A stretch of 64,000 nt of DNA from Thermocrinis albus DSM 14484 (GTDB lineage: Bacteria > Aquificota > Aquificia > Aquificales > Aquificaceae), in NCBI RefSeq assembly GCF_000025605.1, contig NC_013894.1, positions 1,101,529 through 1,165,528 on the forward strand. The letters are read 5' to 3'. This document shows positions 45,219 to 53,913 of this stretch, piece after piece. The notes beneath the pieces are model-generated. The model was not told where the DNA came from, did not search any database, and worked only from the letters and a program-made list of their open reading frames with translations. Position 1 is the stretch's first letter. Each line of letters begins with the position of its first letter. The position numbers and the translations under genes are program-made.

Positions 45219-46791
45219 AGAGGTATCTTACCGCTGTTTTCCAATCTTTACCTTCCTCAACACTGTCCAGTTCTTCCTCCATGTAAGCGGTGAACTTGTA
45301 GTCTACGAGTCGTGGGTAGTACTTTTCAAGGAAATCCAAAACTTGCTCCCCCAATGGTGTAGGCTTTAAAACACCTTTCTCTTCTGTTACATATCCCCTA
45401 TCCTTGAGGGTCTTCACTATCTGGGCGTAGGTGGAAGGCCTTCCTATACCCAGTTTTTCTAAGGTTTTTACCAGAGTAGCTTCCGTGTACCGAGGCGGTG
45501 GCTCTGTCCTTCTCTCTTCCAGTGTTACTTTTTTGGGTAATAGGATCTCTCCCTCCGAAAGAGGCGGGGGCTCCTGAAGGTCCAGTTCTTCCTCCTCTAT
45601 TCTTAACCAACCGTCAAAGAGGATTCTCTGCCACTGTCCTTTAAACTCCATGCGAGGCTCACATAGGGGCACCACCACTACATCAGTTTTCTCCAAAAGG
45701 GCTGGAGAGGCTAAAGAGGCCAGTGTCCTCTTCATAATGAGGGTAAAGAGCTTTTCCTCAACTCCACCGGTCGGACTTCTATCCAAGCTGACGGGACGTA
45801 TACATTCGTGAGCACCTTGAGATGTAGGTTTTTCCTTGAACTTTCTTAAGGTTCCTACGTATTCTTCTCCTAGTGTTTTTTTAATGTAGTTCATAAACTC
45901 CTGAGCTTTTTTCTCATCCATCCTTAGAGAGTCCGTGCGAGGGTAAGTTATAAAACCCTCTTCGTAAAGTTTCTGGGCCAGCTTCTGCACTTTGTCCACA
46001 CCCACACCCAGTTTCTGGCTGGCTACAGCCTGCAAATTAGCGGTATGGAAAGGTTTAGGTGGTTCTTTCTTCACCTTCCCTCTCACTACTCTTTCTACTT
46101 CAAAGGGTACACTTTTAAGCTTCTCCAGATAAGGTTTGGCATTCTCAGGCTTCTCAAACCTGTAATCCCAGATAAGGTGAAAGGTATGTCCGTTCTTTTC
46201 AAACACTGCCTTTATGTAGTAAAACTTCTTTTTCTTAAACTGTCTTATCTGTCTTTCCCTCTCCACTATCAGTCTGAGGGCCGGTGACTGAACCCTTCCC
46301 ACAGAGAGTCTGTTGTTCTTAAGGTAGACCCACAACTTGGGAGAAAGGAGGTATCCTATCAGCCTGTCGAGAACCCTTCTGGCCATTTGGGCGCGCACCA
46401 AGTTCATGTTGGGGGAATCCTCCGGTTTCTGTACAGAAAGGGTTATGGCCTCTTTGCTCACTTCGTAGAAGCGTACCCTGTAGAGTTTCTTACCTAAAGG
46501 TTTTAGCAGATTCCACAGAAAGTAAGCTATAGCTTCCCCCTCTCTGTCTGGGTCTGTACCTATGTAGATGGACTCACATTTCTGGGCTGTTCTCTTTATC
46601 TGGTCCCAAACTTTCCTTTTGCCTCTTACGAAAACATAACGAGGTTCTAACGTCTTAAGATCAACTCCCAGTTCGTCCTCCGGTAGGTCTTTGATGTGTC
46701 CCATACTGGCCAGAACCTTCCAGTCCTTTCCCAGATACTTCTGGATTGTCTTGGCTTTGGTGGGAGATTCCACCAAAAAGAGACGCATCAT
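45172..46791 (-). CDS. topA: DNA topoisomerase I (type IA), lacking C-terminal zinc domains
   Basis: 539 aa. TOPRIM domain with VESPTKAKTI at 8-17 and the metal-binding GTDPDREGE at 78-86. The active-site tyrosine is Y283 (GFITYPRTDS). The protein ends shortly after the core toroid: no Cys4 zinc ribbons follow, while E. coli TopA is ~865 aa. The enzyme relaxes negative supercoils. Either of two ATGs is possible; the first overlaps the purC stop (ATGA). Reverse gyrase is not in the window. Confidence 0.95.
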   Translation of the reverse strand: MMRLFLVESPTKAKTIQKYLGKDWKVLASMGHIKDLPEDELGVDLKTLEPRYVFVRGKRKVWDQIKRTAQKCESIYIGTDPDREGEAIAYFLWNLLKPLGKKLYRVRFYEVSKEAITLSVQKPEDSPNMNLVRAQMARRVLDRLIGYLLSPKLWVYLKNNRLSVGRVQSPALRLIVERERQIRQFKKKKFYYIKAVFEKNGHTFHLIWDYRFEKPENAKPYLEKLKSVPFEVERVVRGKVKKEPPKPFHTANLQAVASQKLGVGVDKVQKLAQKLYEEGFITYPRTDSLRMDEKKAQEFMNYIKKTLGEEYVGTLRKFKEKPTSQGAHECIRPVSLDRSPTGGVEEKLFTLIMKRTLASLASPALLEKTDVVVVPLCEPRMEFKGQWQRILFDGWLRIEEEELDLQEPPPLSEGEILLPKKVTLEERRTEPPPRYTEATLVKTLEKLGIGRPSTYAQIVKTLKDRGYVTEEKGVLKPTPLGEQVLDFLEKYYPRLVDYKFTAYMEEELDSVEEGKDWKTAVRYLFRAVAPEEELPSSTS

Positions 46792-47489
46792 CCTCTGTGT
46801 AGTTTCTCTAGAACCCTACGGTAACCCTCTATAAGGTCTCCAAGATCAAAACGGAACCTGTCTTTGTCCAGTTTCTCACCCGTGCGCATGTCCCAAAGAC
46901 GACAGGTGTCGGGGGAGATCTCATCTATCACCCCCACCGAACCGTCAGGCAATCTACCGAACTCTAACTTAAAGTCCACAAGCCTTATACCGTGCTCCTC
47001 AAAGAAGAGGGAGAGAACTCTGTTCACCTCAAGAGCCATCTCCTTCACCTTACCTATATCCTCCTTAGGGAGGAGGTTGAGTAAAAGTATATGGTCCTCA
47101 CATATGAGAGGATCGCGGAGCTGGTCGTTTTTGTAGAAAAACTCCACTACCGGTGAGGGAAAAACTGTCCCTTCCGGTATACCCAGTCTTTTGGTGATAC
47201 TACCGGCGGCTACGTTTCTCACCACCACTTCCACATCAAACCTCTCCGCTCTCCACACTAGCATCTCCCTATCGGAGACTTTCTGTATGTAGTGGTTTTT
47301 TATACCTTTCTCCCAAAGAAGCTGGAATAGGATGCTGGATATGGTGTTGTTGATGATACCTTTACCTTCCACATGAGATCTTTTGGTGGCGTCAAAGGCG
47401 GTAGCCTCGTCCTTGAAGTATATAAGGTACTTATCTGGGTCTTCCGTTCTGTAAACTATCTTAGCTTTTCCTTCGTAGAGCTTCTCCAT
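46788..47489 (-). CDS. purC: Phosphoribosylaminoimidazole-succinocarboxamide synthase
   Basis: 233 aa, single-domain SAICAR synthetase. Motifs: YEGKAKIVYRT (5-15), FKDEATAFDATK, NVAAGSITKRLG, and DFKLEFGR followed by DEISPDTCRLWD. It joins CAIR and aspartate in purine synthesis. -10-like TATAAT lies 9 nt before the ATG with no ribosome-binding site. topA follows with a 4-bp overlap. guaB is the other purine gene in the window. Confidence 0.96.
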   Translation of the reverse strand: MEKLYEGKAKIVYRTEDPDKYLIYFKDEATAFDATKRSHVEGKGIINNTISSILFQLLWEKGIKNHYIQKVSDREMLVWRAERFDVEVVVRNVAAGSITKRLGIPEGTVFPSPVVEFFYKNDQLRDPLICEDHILLLNLLPKEDIGKVKEMALEVNRVLSLFFEEHGIRLVDFKLEFGRLPDGSVGVIDEISPDTCRLWDMRTGEKLDKDRFRFDLGDLIEGYRRVLEKLHRG

Positions 47490-47498
47490 AAGGTCTTC

Positions 47499-47506
47499 AT
47501 TATAAT
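47499..47506. promoter_or_regulatory. Palindromic -10 box shared by divergent purC and glgP
   Basis: The 8-bp palindrome ATTATAAT supplies TATAAT on both strands: plus 47501-47506, minus 47504-47499. Each ends exactly 9 nt before its start codon (glgP ATG 47516, purC ATG 47489). No Shine-Dalgarno on either side. Only one polymerase could melt this site at a time. Confidence 0.6.
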
Positions 47507-47515
47507 ACCTGTAGA

Positions 47516-49174
47516 ATGATAGCTTACTTTGTCATGGAGCTGGGACTGGAAGATCGTATACCCACTTACAGTGGGGGGCTGGGGGTTTTAGCGGGTGATA
47601 CCCTCCTTTCCTTTGCGGATCTAGGTATACCCGCCGTGGCTGTTACACTCCTCTACAAGAAGGGCTACACCCTTCAGAAGCTGACACCTCACGGTATGCA
47701 ACTGGACTTTGACGCTCGGTGGGATTACAGAAAGGTGCTGACACCACTGGATATAAAACTGGACATAACCTTTGGAAACCTCACCCAAAAGTTCACCGCT
47801 TGGGAATACACTGTAAAAGGCAGGGAAGACGTAAAGGTGTACTTTCTGGATGTGGATCTTAAAGAAAACGAGCAGGAGATACGCAGGCTCAACGACAGAC
47901 TTTACGCCGACGACGGTGTCCTACGCCTGAGGCAAGAGATCTTGCTAGGTATAGGAGGCTACAGGCTGCTGAAGGCTCTGGGATACAAGATAAACCTTTA
48001 TCACATAAACGAGAGTCACTCCGCCTTCCTGGTGATAGAACTCCTGCGCGAGCTTGGCGATCCCAAAAAGGTGAGAGATATGTGTGTTTTTACCACCCAC
48101 ACCCCTGTACCTGTAGGTCACGACAGGTTTCCTGTGGATACGGTAAAGGAGGAGTTACAACAGTATGACGGCATAAACTGGGACGAGGAAGCGGAAGAAG
48201 GCTACGTGAACTTGTCTCACCTGGCAGCTAAGTTTTCGGGTAGGTTGAACGCTGTCTCCTACAAACATATGTTTGTTTCTGCCAAACTCTTTCCAGAGTA
48301 TGAGAATATAAGCTACGTTACCAACGGGGTGTATCACAAAAGGTGGGTTCACTCAGAGATAGCGGAGCTCTTTCACCAATACCTTCCCGGTTGGGACGAG
48401 AACCCGCTACTTTTGTCTCAGGCTTACTCTATACCATCCGAACTCCTTCTGAAGAAACACAATAAGGTAAAGAGTGAGCTGATAAGTTTTATAAACAAAA
48501 ACACACCAGCCAGCTTTTCTGACGATGCCATACTTATAGGGGTAGCCAGACGTGTGACCGCTTACAAAAGAAACAACCTTATACTGAGGGATATAGAGAG
48601 ACTTTCTTACATAGCTAGGCACGCAGGTGATATACAGATAGTCTTTGCAGGGAAAGCACATCCTAAGGACACGGTGGGTAAGGAGATGATAGCGGACATA
48701 GTAAACAAGGCCGGTTTGTTGAGGGATAAAAACAGCGGTGTGAAAGTGGCTTTCCTGGAAAACTACGATCTGGATCTGGCCAAAATGCTGGTGGCTGGCT
48801 GTGATGTGTGGCTAAACACTCCGAGAAGACCTTACGAGGCTTGTGGAACGAGTGGTATGAAGGCAGGTATGAACGGAGTTCTTAACTTCAGCGTGTGGGA
48901 CGGTTGGTGGTTGGAAGGAGGAATAGATGGTGTAAACGGGTGGGGGATAGGTCCAAAACCCGCCTGGACCGACATGACTGAGTCTTCCGACGAAGAGGAC
49001 CTTGAGGATATTTACGGCAAGCTAGCCTATATAATACTCCCCATGTACTACTATCACAAAGATCAGTGGGTCAGGATGATGCTCAACAGTATAGCCACTA
49101 TCGGGCCGCTCTTTAACACCTACAGAATGGTGAGTGACTATATTTGTAAGGTGTACCATCTAGGTCTGAGGTGA
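47516..49174 (+). CDS. glgP: Alpha-glucan (glycogen/maltodextrin) phosphorylase, short GT35 form
   Basis: 552 aa, the shorter phosphorylase type found in thermophiles. N-terminal YFVMELGLEDRIPTYSGGLG, HINESHSAFL, and THTPVPVGHDRF. The PLP region includes ARRVTAYKRNNLIL and the end EACGTSGMKAGMNGVLNFSVWDG. It releases glucose-1-phosphate from alpha-1,4-glucans. malQ at 58582 provides the partner transferase, so glycogen turnover is likely. The next gene starts 4 bp downstream. Confidence 0.93.
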   Translation: MIAYFVMELGLEDRIPTYSGGLGVLAGDTLLSFADLGIPAVAVTLLYKKGYTLQKLTPHGMQLDFDARWDYRKVLTPLDIKLDITFGNLTQKFTAWEYTVKGREDVKVYFLDVDLKENEQEIRRLNDRLYADDGVLRLRQEILLGIGGYRLLKALGYKINLYHINESHSAFLVIELLRELGDPKKVRDMCVFTTHTPVPVGHDRFPVDTVKEELQQYDGINWDEEAEEGYVNLSHLAAKFSGRLNAVSYKHMFVSAKLFPEYENISYVTNGVYHKRWVHSEIAELFHQYLPGWDENPLLLSQAYSIPSELLLKKHNKVKSELISFINKNTPASFSDDAILIGVARRVTAYKRNNLILRDIERLSYIARHAGDIQIVFAGKAHPKDTVGKEMIADIVNKAGLLRDKNSGVKVAFLENYDLDLAKMLVAGCDVWLNTPRRPYEACGTSGMKAGMNGVLNFSVWDGWWLEGGIDGVNGWGIGPKPAWTDMTESSDEEDLEDIYGKLAYIILPMYYYHKDQWVRMMLNSIATIGPLFNTYRMVSDYICKVYHLGLR

Positions 49175-49178
49175 TATC

Positions 49179-50087
49179 ATGAACAAAAAGGAAACTATAG
49201 ATCTTCTCCTCTACAACGTGGCACTGGAACACTCGGCCATAGTGCAGTATCTGTATCACATATTCCTGATCACAGACGGCAACATAACTTCCGAGATAGA
49301 GTCCATAGCGCGTCAGGAGATGAGACACCTCAAGTGGTTCGCTCAAAAAGTGGTACAGCTGGGTGGGCGTGTGGTACTGAACCGTCTGGAAGACATGATA
49401 GTGGTGGGAGGTCCAGATTGGGCAGATATGATCTCCAAGGATGTGGATGCGGAGAGAATGGCCATAGAGATATACTCCCGGCAGCTGGAGTTGGTAAAAG
49501 ACGATTCTGTAAAGAGGCTCCTTGAGAGGGTTATAAAGGACGAAGAGGATCACCAAGTGGAGTTCAGCCAACTTTTGGAACAGATAAAGAAAAACTCCCC
49601 AGAAGAAGAAAGACCTACTACACAGCAAGATCCAGAGGTTGTTCAGCTTCTCAACAGGTTTCTAAAAGAGGAGTATGGCACCATACTGAAGTACCTACAC
49701 GAGTTCTTCCATGCTAAGGATTGCCAATATAAGGACATGATGTTGGATCTAGCTGTGGAGAGTATGGTACATATGGGTAAGCTGGGTGAGAAGATAGGGA
49801 AGATGGGTGGCATACCCCACATAGAGGTGGATGTTCCTCTCTACTCTGGAGGAGCTCTTCAGGAGAAGGTGATGGGTGAACTCTCCTACGAGCAAAAGAC
49901 AGGTGAGGATTACTCTCAGGAGATAAAAACGGTGAAGGATCCTGACCTTTTGAGACTACTTAGATTTATAGAACATCAAGAGGAGTACCACAAACACATG
50001 CTGAAGGAGTTCTTAGATAGGATGAGAAAACTAACGGTTGGGGATCTGAGGAAAAAGGATGCTGGATCTGGTGAAAAAGGCCTTTAA
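49179..50087 (+). CDS. Tandem ferritin-like di-iron protein
   Basis: 302 aa, two four-helix bundles in one chain. Domain 1 has a full di-iron set: E17, E47 with H50 (QEMRH), E92 (DAERMAIEIY), E122 with H125 (DEEDH). Domain 2 (about 155-285) has E165, E194 with H198, E238 or E243, and E268 with H271. The E194-H198 spacing is one residue longer than ExxH, so site 2 may be altered. It may store iron or detoxify peroxide. I do not know an exact family name. It overlaps gmhA by 29 bp. Confidence 0.8.
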   Translation: MNKKETIDLLLYNVALEHSAIVQYLYHIFLITDGNITSEIESIARQEMRHLKWFAQKVVQLGGRVVLNRLEDMIVVGGPDWADMISKDVDAERMAIEIYSRQLELVKDDSVKRLLERVIKDEEDHQVEFSQLLEQIKKNSPEEERPTTQQDPEVVQLLNRFLKEEYGTILKYLHEFFHAKDCQYKDMMLDLAVESMVHMGKLGEKIGKMGGIPHIEVDVPLYSGGALQEKVMGELSYEQKTGEDYSQEIKTVKDPDLLRLLRFIEHQEEYHKHMLKEFLDRMRKLTVGDLRKKDAGSGEKGL

Positions 50088-50631
50088 GGAAAGTGCAGAT
50101 GTAAAACTGGCCTTTGTGGAGCTTTACGCGGAGCGTATCCTGGAGGTAGGTCTCATCATAGCCACCGCCATAAAGGACGGTAATAAGGTGATCCTCTTCG
50201 GGAACGGAGGAAGTGCCGCAGACGCTCAACACATAGCGGCCGAACTTATAGGAAGATTCAAAGAGGATAGAAAACCTCTACCTGCCATAGCCCTTACCAC
50301 AGATACTTCTGTTCTTACCGCCTTAGGCAACGATTACGGTTTTGAAAGTATTTTTGAGAGACAGGTGGAGGCCCTATGTATGCCGGGGGATGTGGTGATA
50401 GGTATAACCACCTCCGGAAACTCTCCCAACGTGGTTCGTGCATTGGCAAAAGCTCACGATCTTGGTGCTCTCACAGTGGCCTTTACAGGAAGGAACGGAG
50501 GAAAAGTGGTGGATGTAGCTCACTACAGCTTTGTGGTGCCTTCTTATGAAACTCCCCGCATCCAAGAGTGTCACATAACTTTAGGTCACGTCCTGTGTGA
50601 GATAGTAGAGAGAGAGCTTGGGCTGGCTTGA
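50059..50631 (+). CDS. gmhA: Phosphoheptose isomerase
   Basis: 190 aa SIS-domain enzyme. Motifs GNGGSAADAQHIAAELIGRF (about 49-68, phosphate loop with zinc histidine), DTSVLTALGNDYGFESIF, TTSGNSPNVVRAL and the C-terminal ECHITLGHVLCE. It converts sedoheptulose-7-phosphate to heptose-7-phosphate, first step of ADP-heptose synthesis, matching hldD at 376. hldE and gmhB were not seen. Starts well inside the ferritin-like gene, so translation is coupled. Confidence 0.95.
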   Translation: MLDLVKKAFKESADVKLAFVELYAERILEVGLIIATAIKDGNKVILFGNGGSAADAQHIAAELIGRFKEDRKPLPAIALTTDTSVLTALGNDYGFESIFERQVEALCMPGDVVIGITTSGNSPNVVRALAKAHDLGALTVAFTGRNGGKVVDVAHYSFVVPSYETPRIQECHITLGHVLCEIVERELGLA

Positions 50632-51443
50632 TGCCAAAGAAGGTGCTCCTCTTTGTGAAGAACACCGACAGGGCCCTACAGACAGCCTCCTCCATATCGG
50701 AACACCTCATCAAAGAAGGAGTACTGGTATCTACTTTTGTCAACGTACCTGAGGAAAAAAAGAGAATATCCGCAGAGGAGTTTGATCTGGCCGTGGTGGT
50801 AGGAGGTGACGGCACCTTCCTGTCATGTGCACGGATGGTGGCACCTTACGGAGTCCCTATCATAGGAGTTAACGAAGGAAGGTTCGGCTTTCTCACAGAG
50901 GTGGATAGAGAAGAGGCCCCCACCATCATCAGGATGGCCTTAGAGGGAAGTATCAAGCCTCAGGAGAGGATCATGTTAGAGGCCCAAACATCGTCGGAGA
51001 GCATAGGAGGAGTAGTTCTCAACGACGTGGTACTTTCCAGAACTTACCTGTCTCGTATGCTGGAGATGGATATTTATGTGAATGACGAAGCTGTTACCAG
51101 AATTTACGGTGATGGTATCATAGTGGCAACCCCTACTGGCTCTACCGCCTACGCTCTGTCCGCCGGAGGGCCTATCGTGTACCCGGAAGCTGATGTGCTT
51201 CTGATAGTTCCCATCTGCCCCCATACGTTGTCCAACAGGCCGGTGGTACTTCCCTCCTACAGTAGGATAAAGTTGGTGAATCTGTCCACCAACGCCTATC
51301 TTACCTTGGACGGACAAGAGGGTACCCAACTGAAACAGGGAGAAGAGGTGGAGGTAAAAGCAGCACCCTTCAGATGTCTTATCTACTCTCATCCTAACAG
51401 GAGTTTTTTCTATATACTTAAAGAGAAGTTAAGGTGGGGCTAA
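50631..51443 (+). CDS. nadK: NAD kinase
   Basis: 270 aa from the ATG at 50631, which overlaps the gmhA stop (TGATG). GGDGTFLSCAR (about 57-67) holds the catalytic aspartate. NEGRFGFLTEV, LNDVVLSR and TPTGSTAYALSAGGPIV are the NAD- and ATP-binding motifs. It makes NADP from NAD. Followed after 1 bp by an AAA+ ATPase gene. Confidence 0.96.
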   Translation: MPKKVLLFVKNTDRALQTASSISEHLIKEGVLVSTFVNVPEEKKRISAEEFDLAVVVGGDGTFLSCARMVAPYGVPIIGVNEGRFGFLTEVDREEAPTIIRMALEGSIKPQERIMLEAQTSSESIGGVVLNDVVLSRTYLSRMLEMDIYVNDEAVTRIYGDGIIVATPTGSTAYALSAGGPIVYPEADVLLIVPICPHTLSNRPVVLPSYSRIKLVNLSTNAYLTLDGQEGTQLKQGEEVEVKAAPFRCLIYSHPNRSFFYILKEKLRWG

Positions 51444-51444
51444 A

Positions 51445-52191
51445 ATGCTGGAGAGAGCTCTAGCTTACAGGTTCAAAGAGGGTAAGCTTCAACCCGTGGA
51501 ACATCCCCACATACCCTCTTTCCAAAATCTTCTCCACATAGATAGACAGAAGGAGGAGCTCAAGCGCAACACTCAAAAGCTGGTTATGGGACTACACGCC
51601 AACGATGTCCTCCTGTGGGGGGACAGGGGAACCGGCAAATCTTCCCTCGTGAAGTCTATGCTGGGACTGTTCGGCAAGGATGGCCTCAGGATCATACAGG
51701 TGTATAAGATGGATATAGAGCACATCTCTGACCTTTACGGTATCCTGAGGGGCTCACCTCTCAAGTTTATCCTGTTCTTTGATGACCTTTCCTTTGAGAA
51801 AGGGGACGAAAGCTACAGGATACTTAAGTCCATGATGGACGGAGATGTGGAGGAAAGGCCACCCAACGTGGTTATATACGCCACCTCCAACAGGAGGAAC
51901 CTTATGGCAGATGTGGAAGGTTCAGAACTGTTTCCCGAAGAATCGGCCATAGAAAGGTGGTCTTTAGTGGAACGTTTTGGTATAAGGTTAGGTTTTTTTG
52001 CCTTCGGCATGGATCAGTATCTGGATGTGGTGAAACATTATCTTACCCTGAAGGGCATAACTTGGGATGAAGAGATAAGAGCTATGGCCGTAAGGTGGGC
52101 CACCGAAAGGGGAAGCTTTTCAGGAAGGACAGCATGGCAGTTTGTGAAGTATCTGGAGGGAGAGTTGCATGTTGGGTATTATAGGCGGTAG
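51445..52191 (+). CDS. DUF815-family AAA+ ATPase
   Basis: 248 aa. Walker [13 protein letters not shown] (about 59-70), Walker [10 protein letters not shown], sensor-1 [10 protein letters not shown]. The DUF815 family pattern, with AND(V)LLWGDRG and VEERP near the switch, is clear. The cellular role of DUF815 is not established; members are soluble, single-domain and widely conserved. It sits between nadK and mtnP with overlaps on both sides, in an operon without an obvious common theme. Confidence 0.85.
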   Translation: MLERALAYRFKEGKLQPVEHPHIPSFQNLLHIDRQKEELKRNTQKLVMGLHANDVLLWGDRGTGKSSLVKSMLGLFGKDGLRIIQVYKMDIEHISDLYGILRGSPLKFILFFDDLSFEKGDESYRILKSMMDGDVEERPPNVVIYATSNRRNLMADVEGSELFPEESAIERWSLVERFGIRLGFFAFGMDQYLDVVKHYLTLKGITWDEEIRAMAVRWATERGSFSGRTAWQFVKYLEGELHVGYYRR

Positions 52192-53002
52192 TGGGCTCTA
52201 CAAACTGGAGGGTCTTGAGGAGGTCAGGGTTTTACAAATAGATACTCCTTTCGGAAAGCCTTCGGGACCCATTGTGGTGGGTAAGCTGGAAGGTAAAGAA
52301 GTGTGTTTCTTGCCGAGGCATGGCCCTGATCACAATATACCACCACACCTGGTGCCTTACAAGGCCAACCTGTGGGCTCTGAGGGAGTTAGGTGTGAAAA
52401 GAGTGCTCTCCGTATGCGCGGTAGGTGGTATCAACAGAAACTTCAGACCCGGCGACGTGATCCTTATAAACGACTTTATAGACTTGACGAAGGGTAGGGA
52501 AAGTACCTACTACAACGGCGTTTACTCCCCTAAGGTAGAGGGTGAGGATCTTCCTGCAAAACTCATGAGGGAGGGCAAAGTAGTACACGTGGATATGTCA
52601 CAGGCCTACTGTCCTCAGATGAGAGAGTTCTTGGCGGAGGTTCTTAAAAAACACGGTGTGCCTTTTCACCCGTCAGGTGTGTATGCCTGTACAGAAGGCC
52701 CGCGTTTTGAAACCCCCGCAGAGATAAAAATGATAGAAAGCTTGGGAGCTGATGTGGTAGGTATGACAGGTTATCCGGAGGTGGTTTTGGCCAGAGAGCT
52801 CACCATGTGTTACGCTTCCCTCTGCGTGGTGGCCAACCCTGCAGCGGGTATAGCCGGCTATCGTCTTACCAGTAAGGAAGTACTCCAAATGATGGCACAA
52901 AGGGAAGCCCAGATAAAGAGCGTGCTTAGGACCTTTATAATGCTTCTTCCTGAAGAAAGAAGTTGTGGGTGTCAGAATATTCTAGAAGGTGCTGAGGTCT
53001 GA
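52169..53002 (+). CDS. mtnP: S-methyl-5'-thioadenosine / thioinosine phosphorylase
   Basis: 277 aa. Phosphate-binding IIGGSGLY (4-11), [22 protein letters not shown] and the ribose/base part [17 protein letters not shown] and [23 protein letters not shown] trimer family. It recycles methylthioadenosine from polyamine synthesis. The choice between adenosine and inosine forms cannot be made with confidence by eye. The start lies 23 bp inside the ATPase gene; the 3' end overlaps the convergent regulator by 68 bp. Confidence 0.92.
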   Translation: MLGIIGGSGLYKLEGLEEVRVLQIDTPFGKPSGPIVVGKLEGKEVCFLPRHGPDHNIPPHLVPYKANLWALRELGVKRVLSVCAVGGINRNFRPGDVILINDFIDLTKGRESTYYNGVYSPKVEGEDLPAKLMREGKVVHVDMSQAYCPQMREFLAEVLKKHGVPFHPSGVYACTEGPRFETPAEIKMIESLGADVVGMTGYPEVVLARELTMCYASLCVVANPAAGIAGYRLTSKEVLQMMAQREAQIKSVLRTFIMLLPEERSCGCQNILEGAEV

Positions 53003-53888
53003 AAAGTAAGGTCTCCTCTATGAAGTTTCTCACCGCAGGTGTATGCGGCCTCTTTCTATCGTAAACCATGTAGAAGTTTCTCTGTATGGGCCTAAGATCT
53101 TTAACCGTCACCATCTTCAATCCCCTCGCCACAGCTTTCTTCAGCAGGAGGGAGGATGTGAAACTAATAGCCTTTACCCCCTTTAATACGTCCAGTATAA
53201 CTTCATCACTGTCAGACACCATGAGTACGTTAAGTTTATCAACACATAAACCGTGAGAATGTAGAGCTTCTTCCACAAGACGTCTGGTGCTTGATCCCTC
53301 TTCCCTCAAGATGAAGGGTACCTTTGGAAGATCCTCTAGACTTAGCTCCTCTTCCATCTGAGAGTTCGCGATGAACACTACCCTGTCTTTCCAAAGGTCT
53401 ACGTACTCCAAATCCTCCATATCAAGTTTTAAGCCAACGAAACCTAAATCCAGCTTACCTACATGTACTTGCTCCACCACTAATCTGGAATTCGCTACAT
53501 GTAACTCCACCCTACTCTGGGGATTCTTCCTGAGGTACATACTTACTAGATCCCCTAATACCACGGTTCCTAGTAGGGGGCTGGCTCCCATCTTGATTAG
53601 CCCACCGTAGGAACCCAGCATGAGCTTTATCTCTTCAACAGCTGCAAGCTTAACTTCGAGAAGACGTCTGGCATAAGGATACAGAGTATGAGCTACACTG
53701 GTAGGTATAAGATCTTTACCCTTTCGGTAAAAGAGCTTTATTCCTAACTGTTTTTCTAAACGATGCATATGAAAGCTGATGGTAGACTGGGAAAGGTGCA
53801 AACATTCAGAAGTTTTTGATATGCTGCCTTTCTCATAAACACAACAGAAGATTTCCATGAGCCTAAGATCCAGATCTATGTTTTTCAT
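52935..53888 (-). CDS. LysR-type transcriptional regulator
   Basis: 317 aa. The N-terminal winged HTH spans about 6-65 ([39 protein letters not shown]). The effector domain follows, with [19 protein letters not shown] and [18 protein letters not shown]. The target is unknown; CbbR/CysB-type regulators look alike. The ATG abuts a 12-bp palindrome (AATATTAATATT) that also contains a -10-like box, which could be an autoregulatory site. It follows the glycosyltransferase gene by 25 bp on the same strand. Confidence 0.92.
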   Translation of the reverse strand: MKNIDLDLRLMEIFCCVYEKGSISKTSECLHLSQSTISFHMHRLEKQLGIKLFYRKGKDLIPTSVAHTLYPYARRLLEVKLAAVEEIKLMLGSYGGLIKMGASPLLGTVVLGDLVSMYLRKNPQSRVELHVANSRLVVEQVHVGKLDLGFVGLKLDMEDLEYVDLWKDRVVFIANSQMEEELSLEDLPKVPFILREEGSSTRRLVEEALHSHGLCVDKLNVLMVSDSDEVILDVLKGVKAISFTSSLLLKKAVARGLKMVTVKDLRPIQRNFYMVYDRKRPHTPAVRNFIEETLLFRPQHLLEYSDTHNFFLQEEAL

Positions 53889-53889
53889 G

Positions 53890-53901
53890 AATATTAATAT
53901 T
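53890..53901 (-). promoter_or_regulatory. Perfect 12-bp palindrome at the LysR-type gene start
   Basis: AATATTAATATT reads the same on both strands and ends one base before the ATG. TATTAA inside it would be a -10 box 5 nt before the start codon. It could be promoter, operator or both. Short AT palindromes also arise by chance. Confidence 0.4.
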
Positions 53902-53913
53902 TACCTTCTTTCC

